From Stieleria tagensis (GTDB taxonomy: Bacteria; Planctomycetota; Planctomycetia; Pirellulales; Pirellulaceae), in the NCBI RefSeq assembly GCF_024129865.1, contig NZ_JAMYFE010000069.1, positions 92,371-156,370 of the forward strand: a stretch of DNA of 64,000 nt, given 5' to 3'. The notes beneath the pieces were generated by a model that ran no database searches, was not told where the DNA came from, and saw only the letters and a list, made by a program, of their open reading frames with translations. Made by a program: the position numbers and the translations under genes. Position 1 is the first letter of the stretch; each line of letters begins with the position of its first letter. Shown here one piece after another: positions 50,398 through 59,479 of this stretch.

Positions 50398-50495
50398 ACA
50401 GAATCGAAGGTGACTTACTGAAACTTGCTGGCCGGGGCCGTTTCGACGTGATCATTCAGGAAGATCACACGCTGGTTGTGTTCAAGCCTTTGTAG
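50394..50495 (+). pseudogene. Macro-domain gene remnant, N-terminal 20 residues
   Basis: It starts in a GTGA overlap with the ATP-grasp stop. MNRIEGDLLKLAGRGRFDVI matches the opening of macro domains (I-x-G-D-L-L-x-L-A ... F-D-V-I-I). The next residues QEDHTLVVFKPL and a stop replace the rest. So the gene was cut near 50455, where the convergent phosphatase gene begins. Confidence 0.55.
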
Positions 50496-50832
50496 TTGCC
50501 GCGTCAATGAAAGGATCGGCAGAGGAACGAATCAATTCAATCAACTCCGGGTCCATAAACTGGTAATCGTCAGGAATATGCAAAACTTCGATTGGCAGGA
50601 ACCTGGTCTCGCCGGGATAGTCTGCGAGCAACCGATGGCGATGCTTGTCTTCCATCACCAAGACAAGGTCTGCCCAGGCTAGATCGATAGCGTGAATCGT
50701 CTGCCTCGCGGACGTCGCTGTACCTCGAGACCGAACCGCCACTCGCGGATCGTCCCGATAGACAGCTTCGGCCGTCGGACTTCGCCACTGATTCTTGCTG
50801 CAAACGAACAATACGTTGATTCGATTGGTCAT
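50482..50832 (-). CDS. Low-molecular-weight protein tyrosine phosphatase-like protein
   Basis: 116 residues from ATG 50832. The P-loop C-x5-R-S is CSKNQWRSPTAEAVY. Near the end, IEVLHIPDDYQFMDPELIEL carries the likely general-acid Asp. The protein is shorter than the usual 150-residue LMW-PTP, as in the small bacterial subgroup. It may act on phosphotyrosine or on another phosphate ester. Confidence 0.8.
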   Translation of the reverse strand: MTNRINVLFVCSKNQWRSPTAEAVYRDDPRVAVRSRGTATSARQTIHAIDLAWADLVLVMEDKHRHRLLADYPGETRFLPIEVLHIPDDYQFMDPELIELIRSSADPFIDAATTKA

Positions 50833-50942
50833 CAGAAGCTGCCCGTTTTTGTTTCCGATAACACGTTCAATTCTCGCGCGACCGGTATCGGAGTGCGAGT
50901 GTGCAGTCATCTCAAAAGTAGCGAGTCGTCAAAGTCTTTTGA

Positions 50943-51302
50943 CTAACGGATTCGCAGCCCCGTTTCTTGGAGGATCCACAGATGACCGGCAAGTGGTTCG
51001 TCTGTTTCCAGTAGAGCAATCAGCTGGTTGACTAACGCAAGTACGGTTGGCTTTGCCTGGTTGCGCGGACGCAAGATGATGATGCCTGGATAGTCAGCCG
51101 GCGGATACGTACGGATGTCCGAAAAATCCAAGTCGAGCGTTATCAGCGCACGGTCTTCAGCTTTACAGACCGCGGCAACCTTTGGATCCAAATTTCCTAC
51201 CATGCTTTGATCGAAGATCGTCATCGCATCGTGCCCCGCGGCCTTGAGCATTTCGGCCACTTCAATCGGCAGGTTCTCGTCGATCTTGAATCTCGCCATC
51301 AC
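50943..51302 (-). CDS. DUF5615 PIN-like toxin
   Basis: 119 residues: RFKIDENLPIEVAEMLKAAG, then HDAMTIFDQSMVGNLDPKVA, then EDRALITLDLDFSDIRTYP. These are the Asp clusters of the PIN-like DUF5615 family, which are putative RNases. It lies 16 bases downstream of the DUF433 gene in the same direction, the standard antitoxin-toxin order. Confidence 0.9.
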   Translation of the reverse strand: MMARFKIDENLPIEVAEMLKAAGHDAMTIFDQSMVGNLDPKVAAVCKAEDRALITLDLDFSDIRTYPPADYPGIIILRPRNQAKPTVLALVNQLIALLETDEPLAGHLWILQETGLRIR

Positions 51303-51318
51303 ATCTCGGGAGAAGGCT

Positions 51319-51555
<237 letters not shown>

Positions 51556-51778
51556 TCAGGGCTCTAATTGCGAACTCGCGAGTCAGCCCGGTCTCCCGTG
51601 TTAACCCGTTTTCCCATGTCAAACAGAGAGTCAGAGAGTTCTCGGGGTTGTCTCTGGGGTGCGAGGCCAACCAGGGTGGTTGAGTCCGGGAGGCCGGAGT
51701 TTGGAAACGAAACAGAGAACTATTGCCGAAACCGCAAAACGTCGAAAACACCGCGAAAAACCGGGCCGAAATCGACAA

Positions 51779-51808
51779 CACCTGCCTGCCTGATTCAGGC
51801 GGCAGGTG
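51779..51808. other. Hairpin downstream of tRNA-Asn
   Basis: cacctgcc and ggcaggtg pair exactly with a further inner stem. It lies 41 bases after the tRNA 3' end. On the minus strand the following bases are only mildly T-rich. The rest of 51547-51848 holds no gene that I can see. Confidence 0.5.
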
Positions 51809-51848
51809 CTAACTGGTTCGCGAGAGTTTTCGCTTTTTGAAATTTAAG

Positions 51849-51921
51849 CTCCCCCGGCAGGACTCGAACCTGCGACAAGGCGGTTAACAGCCGCCTGCTC
51901 TACCAACTGAGCTACAGGGGA
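51849..51921 (-). tRNA. tRNA-Asn (GTT)
   Basis: Canonical 73-base cloverleaf: acceptor TCCCCTG/CGGGGGA with one G-T pair, D arm GCTCAGTTGGTAGAGC, anticodon arm GGCGG-CTGTTAA-CCGCC, T arm GCAGG-TTCGAGT-CCTGC. No CCA is encoded. Confidence 0.95.
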
Positions 51922-52143
51922 TTGGGCACGGCAACTTGCGTTGCTGTGGGTCGCGGAGTTTACTTGGTCGACTTTTCGCTGACAAGATCTGAATCTCTCG
52001 ACCCGCAAAAGTCCTGGCAGGTTCGTCGGCGGTTCGGTTTTAGCGGGTTTTTCGGTCTTGCGCCACTAGGCGGCTTCCACGTGGCCCCTGGCTGGGGGAT
52101 AAATTCGGCTTCTTGCAGCGATCAAACTACGGAACCATCGTGA

Positions 52144-53613
52144 ATGAGTGTCATCTTTTTGTTGCGTTCGGAGGATCAGGTTCGCAGCGGCGCCAAATGG
52201 TGTCGGGAGTTCGCCGATGAGTTGGACGCCGATATCGTGCCTGTGGTGCTGGGAACGGACCTGCTGGTGCTGGAAAAACACGCTCAATCAGTGCTGAGTG
52301 AACTGTTGGGGCAGGGAAATAAGGGGGCGATTGATGTTCAAACCGTTGCGCCCACGGTCGAGGATGTGTTGAATTTCAGCCGTGACCATGGCTGCCGTCT
52401 GTTGGTCATCCCGTACACATTGGATTTGCAGTCGCTGCAGCAAAAGCTGTTCGAAGCGTCACCATTTCCCGTCGTTTGGCTGAATTCCTCGGGCGACCCG
52501 CCGCTGGACGAATCACATCTGATGGGTGGATTCCGGCCCGATGAATCGGAAACGAATCGAATCAGTTCCAAATTGCTGGGCATGCGACCGGGAAAATGGG
52601 CGATCGGTCAGTTGCCGCCGAGTGAGTTGGATTTTGACAAGAGCGTCGAATTGCTGCGAAAAGAGTTTGACGACCAAGCGTTGCACCCCGATTCGTTGAT
52701 TCTGGTCACGATCGAATCGACTGAAAAAGACAACGTTGCTTACGCGGTCAGTCGTAAGTTGCTGAACCAAGAGTTTGGGACGTCGGTGATTCTGGTCCGC
52801 AAAGGCCAGGCGGTGGTGCCTGGAATGTTCGCAGCACTGCGTCACTGGATGGATTCCGTCGCGCCCTCGCTGACGCGCGAACAGCGGATCGCTCTACAGG
52901 AGGATTTGGAGAGCGGATCGATACCGAGTATCGAATTCTTGGGGCTGATCAGCGCCTCGAGCATGTTGGCGGCGTTCGGATTGTTGCAAAACAGCGCTGC
53001 GGTGATCATCGGCGCGATGTTGATCGCGCCCCTGATGACACCCATCATGGGGGCTGGGTTAGCGATCACACTGGGTAATCGACCGTTGTTCCGAAATGCC
53101 ATTTCCGCGATCGGATTGGGATTGGCTGGTGCGTTTTTTGCTAGCATGTTGTTTGGCGGTTTGGTGCGTGTTTTTCAGAGTCCGGATCTATCGCCGGAGC
53201 AGGCGACGGAGATGTGGGCCCGCTGTGATCCGTCGCCGATTGATTTTTGTGTCGGATTGATCGGCGGCATGGCCGCTGCCTATGCGCGGACACGGTCGCA
53301 TCTGTCATCGGCCCTGGCGGGCGCGGCGATTGCGGCCGCACTGGTGCCACCGCTGTCGACGGCGGGACTGCAAGTGGTGTGTGGCTATTGGCAGCCCACC
53401 GAGGCGGGGACTCCGATCATTGGCCCGTTGCTAATCGTGTCGATCAACGTTTTAACGATTATGGTGGGCACTTCATTGGTGCTGTGGCTGCGTGGCATCC
53501 GGTCGAAAAACGTTTCGCTGCGCAAGCAAGATCGCTGGGCAATTCGCATGGCGGTGATCGCCGTGGGCGCGATCCTGTTGGTGTTGGTTGGCATGGTCGA
53601 AGCTGGAATTTAG
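52144..53613 (+). CDS. DUF389 membrane protein with N-terminal USP-like region
   Basis: 489 residues. The first 230 are soluble and look like universal-stress-protein folds (VIFLLRSEDQVRSGAKWCRE; a repeated alpha/beta pattern). The DUF389 membrane domain follows: SSMLAAFGLLQNSAAVIIGA, then MLIAPLMTPIMGAGLAITLG, with six or so helices, ending ILLVLVGMVEAG. The family is of unknown function; the P-L-M-T-P-I motif is its hallmark. Confidence 0.88.
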   Translation: MSVIFLLRSEDQVRSGAKWCREFADELDADIVPVVLGTDLLVLEKHAQSVLSELLGQGNKGAIDVQTVAPTVEDVLNFSRDHGCRLLVIPYTLDLQSLQQKLFEASPFPVVWLNSSGDPPLDESHLMGGFRPDESETNRISSKLLGMRPGKWAIGQLPPSELDFDKSVELLRKEFDDQALHPDSLILVTIESTEKDNVAYAVSRKLLNQEFGTSVILVRKGQAVVPGMFAALRHWMDSVAPSLTREQRIALQEDLESGSIPSIEFLGLISASSMLAAFGLLQNSAAVIIGAMLIAPLMTPIMGAGLAITLGNRPLFRNAISAIGLGLAGAFFASMLFGGLVRVFQSPDLSPEQATEMWARCDPSPIDFCVGLIGGMAAAYARTRSHLSSALAGAAIAAALVPPLSTAGLQVVCGYWQPTEAGTPIIGPLLIVSINVLTIMVGTSLVLWLRGIRSKNVSLRKQDRWAIRMAVIAVGAILLVLVGMVEAGI

Positions 53614-53745
53614 GGATTCGACTTGAGCCAAAATGGCGAGAAATTGAAACTTCGGCCGATTGATCTTGATCCGGCGGGCAAGCGACGCCTATTTGTAGGC
53701 AGGTCATGTGTGGCGAGACCGCGTGCTTGGTAACCCTCATTCAGG

Positions 53746-54624
53746 ATGATTGGGACGTTGAACGACCGGAACCTTTGGCGAATCGGCAGCAGCTTGTGCA
53801 TCGCAGCAGCGGTGTGCGGGATCGCTGGATGCAGCCAAAATCCGTATTGGGCGGTTCCAGGCCCGGGTGGATACCCGCAGGCAACGATGCCGATGAATTC
53901 GGCGCTGGGGGCCAATGCGTCGGATCCAAATGCATCGCAACTCGCCGAACTCAGTCGTCGCGTGCAATTGTTGGACGACAACAATCGCCAGCTTCACACT
54001 CAACTTGCACAAAGCGAGCAACAGTCGCAGGTCTATCGCGAAGAACTGGATCTGGTTCGCAAACAACTCTCCGATTCCACACAGCAGTTGGAATCCGCAG
54101 CGATCGCGGCTCGCGAAGCACAGACCCAGGTCCGTGGGTTCCAAGCTTCTACGCAAGTACGTGGCGGTGCATCGATCCAACCCAACACCAACTTGAGCCA
54201 GCAGGCATCGCGTCTGAACCTAGGCGGACTGCCGGTCAGCCAAGAGGGTGATCGCATCCGCATCGTGATCCCCAGCGACCAATTGTTCGCGCCCGGTTCG
54301 GCTCAGTTGATTCCTCAATCGGTTCAAGTGCTCGACCCGGTCGCGGCACAGTTGCGCAGCCTGTTCCCACGGCAACGGATTGGCATCGAAGGCTACACCG
54401 ACAACTCGCAAGCGATGGCCGGTGGCGCCGCGAACAGCCATCAACTGGCATCCGCCCAAGCCTCGGCGGTATTGGATCTATTCACACGCCGCGCGGGAAT
54501 GCCGCTGGGACAATTCTTTATCGTTGCCCAAGGTGCCAACCAACCGTCCCAGCCCAATTATTCTGCGATGGGACGGGCGGCCAATCGGCGGATTGAGTTG
54601 GTGGTTTACCCAGACCAATTTTAA
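53746..54624 (+). CDS. OmpA-family lipoprotein with coiled coil
   Basis: 292 residues. A lipoprotein signal peptide ends in GIAGC, with Cys near residue 29. A coiled coil follows (LAELSRRVQLLDDNNRQLHT, then REELDLVRKQLSDSTQQLES). The OmpA-like peptidoglycan-binding domain is at the C-terminus (FAPGSAQLIPQSVQVLDPVA, then IGIEGYTDN, then GRAANRRIELVVYP). It probably links the outer membrane to the cell wall. Confidence 0.88.
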   Translation: MIGTLNDRNLWRIGSSLCIAAAVCGIAGCSQNPYWAVPGPGGYPQATMPMNSALGANASDPNASQLAELSRRVQLLDDNNRQLHTQLAQSEQQSQVYREELDLVRKQLSDSTQQLESAAIAAREAQTQVRGFQASTQVRGGASIQPNTNLSQQASRLNLGGLPVSQEGDRIRIVIPSDQLFAPGSAQLIPQSVQVLDPVAAQLRSLFPRQRIGIEGYTDNSQAMAGGAANSHQLASAQASAVLDLFTRRAGMPLGQFFIVAQGANQPSQPNYSAMGRAANRRIELVVYPDQF

Positions 54625-56304
54625 TCATTCCGGTGGCAGGTCGGCAGCGATGTCGAAGCGGTCCCAGCACCAGGCGGTTCCGAACAGCGCTGCAGCAGCG
54701 AGCAACCAGGTGCCAAAGATCGAACCGATCACGTACACCGGTAATGACAGTGTGTCGCTAAAAACCGATCGACAGACGGTGACCCATAAAAAGAGCGCGC
54801 CGACGGCTGCGGCGATCACCGTGGCTTTGGCCAGGAACATCACATTGGCGCGGACGACCATGCCGATGCCCTGTGCGTTTTCGTGGTGTGGGTAGGCTAA
54901 GAACAAAGCGTTTTCGGCGGCAAAGGTAAACACGGCGAGCGCCGACAACATGCCAGACCAAACGATGATTTGCGACCAGCCAGGCACCAGGATGATGGCC
55001 GCAATCGCCAACGTCACGGTTTGAAAACAGATTGTGATCATCACCGGCAGTGTCAATTGACCCAGCACGGCATGCAGCGGTCGCAGTGGTAGCGACCGCA
55101 GCAGCAGCATTCGTTTCAAGTCGCGGCGGAAATCCAAACGCAACGCCGGTGGAGCGAGCAGCATTGTGCAGAGTGCAATCCCGGCAACGATGAACGCCCA
55201 TTGGTTGGAAGTTCGGCCGGTCAACAGGGGTGACAGGCAGAGGATGGTCGGAACGATGAAGCTAAACAGAATCGTACCGGCGTAACGCCGAATCGAAAGC
55301 GCTTGGCGCCACACCAACGCCACCGAATCGCCGAGTCGTTCCGGAAGCAGCGATTCGATTCGTTGAGCGAGTGAATCGAGCGCGAAGTCAGTCTGATGGT
55401 CGATTGATGCTTGGTCGCCCCGATGAAAGCGGCCACTGGCCAACCGGGATTTTTCCTGTCGCAAAATCGATGCTTCGGCCCAGCCGTCGATGCGGACCAA
55501 CGTGAAGATGGCAGCCGGGACGAGGGCGACCGAGGCGAGCAGTTGAACGAACGTGTGCGAGGTCAGGTCGGTCGTCGTGGCTAGCATCGCCGCCGGACGC
55601 CAGGCAACCGCCAGCCACTGGACGGCGTCACAGGAGGCGACGCCGCCGATCGCACGGAAACTGTTTAGGACATACAGTCCCGGGGCGGAACCCGACGGCG
55701 TGAGCGAAACGAGTTGGCCAAAGAATTGAATGATCGCGGCAGCAGCAATCGCGGACAGCGCGATACGCGATGCCATCAGATAGCGTTGTGAGAGACCGCT
55801 GATCAAACGTTGTCCGATCATACGAACGGTTTCCAGCAACACCAGAGCGGCAAAGATACCGGTGGCCAGCAGTCCGGCGTGGCGAACATCGGGTGCCAGA
55901 GCGATCACCAGGAAAAACGTTTTGAGGAGCGCTGAGAACATCACCGTGTTGACCTTGTAGGCCGCATAGGTGGACCGTTTCAGGGGGGCGCCACCGAGCC
56001 ATAGTTTTTCGGCTTCGGTGTATTCCATGTCGACTTGGCGTTCGGTCCAGACGCAGCGGACGGCGTGATAGATCAGATACAGCACCATGCCGCCGGAAAG
56101 CCACAGGCCGAGTGATCTCGAATCGGCGGTCCGCCGCGAGGCAAGCATCACAAATCCGTTGAGCACGTACAGGCTGAGGAAGGTGATTGCCAAGGTCGAG
56201 GCGACGATGCGCCGGGGAGAGCGCATGCGGTGCAAGAATCGCCGGATGCGGAACAGTCCACGTCGAGCGGTCAGCCAAATCAGTTGTCGATGGGGAGAAT
56301 GCAT
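54625..56304 (-). CDS. Putative ABC exporter membrane subunit
   Basis: 559 residues with about a dozen hydrophobic segments. The opening fits the putative ABC exporter family (LIWLTARRGLFRIRRFLHRM, then TEAEKLWLGGAPLKRSTYAA). The start lies 6 bases after the ATPase gene end, so the two are cotranscribed. Substrate unknown. Its stop is directly adjacent to the convergent OmpA gene stop. Confidence 0.8.
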   Translation of the reverse strand: MHSPHRQLIWLTARRGLFRIRRFLHRMRSPRRIVASTLAITFLSLYVLNGFVMLASRRTADSRSLGLWLSGGMVLYLIYHAVRCVWTERQVDMEYTEAEKLWLGGAPLKRSTYAAYKVNTVMFSALLKTFFLVIALAPDVRHAGLLATGIFAALVLLETVRMIGQRLISGLSQRYLMASRIALSAIAAAAIIQFFGQLVSLTPSGSAPGLYVLNSFRAIGGVASCDAVQWLAVAWRPAAMLATTTDLTSHTFVQLLASVALVPAAIFTLVRIDGWAEASILRQEKSRLASGRFHRGDQASIDHQTDFALDSLAQRIESLLPERLGDSVALVWRQALSIRRYAGTILFSFIVPTILCLSPLLTGRTSNQWAFIVAGIALCTMLLAPPALRLDFRRDLKRMLLLRSLPLRPLHAVLGQLTLPVMITICFQTVTLAIAAIILVPGWSQIIVWSGMLSALAVFTFAAENALFLAYPHHENAQGIGMVVRANVMFLAKATVIAAAVGALFLWVTVCRSVFSDTLSLPVYVIGSIFGTWLLAAAALFGTAWCWDRFDIAADLPPE

Positions 56305-56310
56305 GGAGCG

Positions 56311-57045
56311 CTAAACGGCCTGGATGGTGGTCGCGGCAAAGTAGGCTTGTTCGAGCGAGGTGGTTTCCGGGAACTCGGTGCGCAGGTCATCGACGTTGCC
56401 GAAGTACTGGAGCTTGCCTTGCTGCATCACGATCAGATGCGTGCAGACGTCTTCGATCATCGCCAGCAAATGGCTGGACAGAATCACCGTGGCTCCGGCG
56501 GCGGCGCGTTGCTGAATGGAGCTGAGCAAGCATCGAATTCCCGGTGGATCCAGCCCGGTCATCGGTTCGTCGAGCAACAGCACCGAGGGGTCGTACAGGT
56601 ACGCACAGCAGATCGCTAGCTTTTGCCGCATTCCGCGCGATAAAGTGGTGGCGCCGGCGTTGATTTTGTCACCGAGCTGAAAATAGTCCAATAACTCGGA
56701 TGACTTCTCACGATGCCGGTCGACCTGATAAATCCGGCCGATGAATTCGAGGTGTTGGCCGACGGTCAAATCGTCGAATAGTGGGGGGTCATCCGGTACA
56801 TAGGCCAGTCGGCGTTTGAGTTCCATTAAGCTGGTGGAATTGTGACTGGGTAAATCGCAGCCGGCGACGGACATGCTGCCATCGGTCGCAGGGATTAGAC
56901 CGGCTAGACACCGCATGGTGGTGGTTTTCCCGGCCCCATTGGGACCGACAAGGCCACCGATATTGCCTGGTTCCAGCGAGAACGATACCCCATCGACGGC
57001 GAGGTGGTCTTCGTACAATTTACGAAGCTCATAGCAGCGAAGCAT
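56311..57045 (-). CDS. ABC transporter ATP-binding protein
   Basis: 244 residues with Walker A GLVGPNGAGKTTTMR, signature TLSRGMRQKLAI, Walker B VLLLDEPMTGLDPPG and switch His in ILSSHLLAMIEDV. It is of the exporter type used with the membrane subunit encoded downstream. Confidence 0.93.
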   Translation of the reverse strand: MLRCYELRKLYEDHLAVDGVSFSLEPGNIGGLVGPNGAGKTTTMRCLAGLIPATDGSMSVAGCDLPSHNSTSLMELKRRLAYVPDDPPLFDDLTVGQHLEFIGRIYQVDRHREKSSELLDYFQLGDKINAGATTLSRGMRQKLAICCAYLYDPSVLLLDEPMTGLDPPGIRCLLSSIQQRAAAGATVILSSHLLAMIEDVCTHLIVMQQGKLQYFGNVDDLRTEFPETTSLEQAYFAATTIQAV

Positions 57046-57168
57046 GTGGAAGACGTGTTGTTTCTAAGGTTGAGTAGCGTTGGACCATGGTTAGGGTAGG
57101 TTACGAATCGCCGCGGTGACGTCATTTGTCATCGCAAACCCAACCGATCAAGGCGGTGCATTGCCGGC

Positions 57169-57738
57169 ATGCTGAACCCCTATCAACCACCCGCAGAGAG
57201 GGTTGCCGAGATCGGCCCCGCTGGAGAACTGACGGCGCATTTTCAATTGAATGCCAAGCAGATTCACTATGCCGAATCCAAGTTCCTGCTCTACCGCCTA
57301 GGGGGACGTTTAACACTGGCATCGCTGGTGATGATCGCCCTGACACTGTTCGTCAGTTTCGATTGGCCGATCCTGCGGGCGCTGCATCTGCTGATCCGTC
57401 AGTTGGGTGTGATGCTATTGGCGACTGCCGTCTACTTGGCGTTGATTCATCGTCTTCGCGTCCGCCTACGTACAAACCTAGCCGCCAAGGGCGTGCTGCC
57501 TGCCACGATGGTCACGGTCACGCAAACGGTTCGTTTGTTGCGTTGGAGCACGCCCGGTCAAACGCACGAGTATCCGCTTGTCGACCTGCACTGCATTCGA
57601 ACGGCAAAGGGAATGGTGGTCGTTGTGTCGGAAGACCTGTTTTTGTTCATTCCGAAACGCGCGGAGTTCAATACCAGCTACCGTGAATTTTTCCGTCGCA
57701 TGACATCGCCCGATTCAGAGAAAACCAACGACTTCTAA
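57169..57738 (+). CDS. Membrane protein with NPYQPP N-terminus
   Basis: 189 residues opening MLNPYQPPAER, a motif frequent in planctomycete membrane proteins. Two membrane helices lie near residues 48-66 and 75-95 (LASLVMIALTLFVSFDW; LGVMLLATAVYLALIH). The C-terminal soluble part (MVVVVSEDLFLFIPKRAEF) resembles YcxB-like proteins. Function unknown. It is divergent from the ABC gene. Confidence 0.7.
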   Translation: MLNPYQPPAERVAEIGPAGELTAHFQLNAKQIHYAESKFLLYRLGGRLTLASLVMIALTLFVSFDWPILRALHLLIRQLGVMLLATAVYLALIHRLRVRLRTNLAAKGVLPATMVTVTQTVRLLRWSTPGQTHEYPLVDLHCIRTAKGMVVVVSEDLFLFIPKRAEFNTSYREFFRRMTSPDSEKTNDF

Positions 57739-57746
57739 CGTTGGTA

Positions 57747-59438
57747 TCAGGTCACCAGCATGCCGACGATGCCCGCGACCGTGACGTAGTACAGGAACAC
57801 CAGCGATGTAATGCGAATGATATCGCCTTCGCGGCCGACCAATCCTACCACGGCGCAGGCGGCGACCACGTTGTGAACGCAGATGGTGTTTCCGGCCGCG
57901 CCGCCGACCGCCTGCAGCGCAACCACCCAAATTGGATCGACACCGATATTTTCGCCGACCTGGAATTGGAACAACGAAAACATCATGTTGCTGATCGTAT
58001 TGCTGCCGGCGACGAAGGCTCCCAATCCGCCGACCAAGGGAGACATCAGCGGCCAAGCGTTACCGGCCAGGGAGGAGACGCCCGCTGCCAGCACTTGGGG
58101 CATCGATTCGTAGCCCGCCGCGCCGCTACCGCTGTTGATAAAGACCTGGACCATCGGCACCGCGAATAACAGCGCAAGCGAAGCGGATGCCACCATCCGC
58201 AATGAACGCGAGGTGGCGGTCACGATCGCAGCCCGATTCATCTGATGTAGCACCGCGGTCAGCGCGCAGACGACCAAGAACAACGCACCGGGAAGATAGA
58301 GTGGAGCAACCGGTTTGATGCTGATGTCGGATCCGAACACGTTCTCAGTCAACGCTTCGTCGCTGGGGATCGTGATCGACCGCAGCCAGTCACCCAGCGG
58401 CAAGGACGGCAAACGCGACATCACCAGTAACACGGCAATCATCAGGTACGGCAACCAGGCCTTCCAAGCCGCGAGAGATTGTCGAGGTGGTTGAAGATCG
58501 ATGCTGACATCGCCGTTCCAGTGGCTAGGCCACTGCGCCGGTTCGGCAAATTCCCAGGCCGGTTCGTCGGGCATCAACCAGCCACGGCGGGCGACGGGAA
58601 CGACCAAGATCATGCCGACCAATGATCCGAGCAGCGAGGGAAACTCCGGACCCAGCGTGTGCGCGATGATCGTCGATGGGATCGTCATTGCCAGCGATGC
58701 GAACAACGCAAATTTCCAGACTCGCAAGCCATCAAGCCAAGATCGTTTGGCACCAAAAAATCGGGTCATCACCGTCACGACCATTAACGGGATCAGGCTG
58801 CCGGCGATCAAGTGCATCAATGCGACGCGTTGGCCGACCAACGGCAAAACGTGACTCCAGATGTCAGCGCCGGCACCGAGTTCGCGATGGGCATAGTCGA
58901 TGACCGATTGGCTGCCGTCCAAGCCGTTTTTCACGCCAACCAAGATCGGTGTGCCGACGGCTCCGAACGAAACCGGTGTGCTTTGAATGAGCATTCCGCT
59001 GACCACCGCCGATTTGGCCGGAAATCCCAGTCCGACCAGTAGCGGGACACAAACTGCCGCCGGTGTGCCAAAGCCCGCGCTGCCTTCGATAAACGAGCCG
59101 AATAGCCAAGCGATCAAAATCACTTGCACGCGCCGGTCCGCCGAGACATTGGTGAACCCGCTGCGTATCACCGCCAGTCCGCCGCTTTCGCAGAGAGTAT
59201 TGAGCAGCAAGATGGCGCCAAAGATGATGAACAACAACTGCGCCGTGACAACCAAACCGTTGATCGATGCCGCGGCGATCGTTGCCGCGTCGAGCCGCCA
59301 TAACGTTGCGGCAATCAAGACCACGGAAAGGTAGGCGATTGGCATCGCTTTGGCGGCTGGCAATCGCAGCCCGACCAATAGGATTCCGACCACCAGGATC
59401 GGCGTGAACGCCAGCAGTGGTGCGATGGAGTCGAGCAT
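57747..59438 (-). CDS. L-lactate permease family transporter
   Basis: 563 residues with about 13 membrane helices. LctP hallmarks are LLLNTLCESGGLAVIRSGFT, then AWLFGSFIEGSAGFGTPAAV, then VSFGAVGTPILVGVKNGL. It imports lactate or glycolate with protons. It is a single gene, convergent with the gene at 57169. Confidence 0.92.
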   Translation of the reverse strand: MLDSIAPLLAFTPILVVGILLVGLRLPAAKAMPIAYLSVVLIAATLWRLDAATIAAASINGLVVTAQLLFIIFGAILLLNTLCESGGLAVIRSGFTNVSADRRVQVILIAWLFGSFIEGSAGFGTPAAVCVPLLVGLGFPAKSAVVSGMLIQSTPVSFGAVGTPILVGVKNGLDGSQSVIDYAHRELGAGADIWSHVLPLVGQRVALMHLIAGSLIPLMVVTVMTRFFGAKRSWLDGLRVWKFALFASLAMTIPSTIIAHTLGPEFPSLLGSLVGMILVVPVARRGWLMPDEPAWEFAEPAQWPSHWNGDVSIDLQPPRQSLAAWKAWLPYLMIAVLLVMSRLPSLPLGDWLRSITIPSDEALTENVFGSDISIKPVAPLYLPGALFLVVCALTAVLHQMNRAAIVTATSRSLRMVASASLALLFAVPMVQVFINSGSGAAGYESMPQVLAAGVSSLAGNAWPLMSPLVGGLGAFVAGSNTISNMMFSLFQFQVGENIGVDPIWVVALQAVGGAAGNTICVHNVVAACAVVGLVGREGDIIRITSLVFLYYVTVAGIVGMLVT

Positions 59439-59479
59439 GTTGGACGATAGCAGGGCGTTGGGGAGAACGCTTGGTCATA

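Noticed and set aside
51849..51921. tRNA-Asn as integration site of an island
   Set aside because: The tRNA is intact, and I found no repeat of its 3' end nor an integrase gene nearby.
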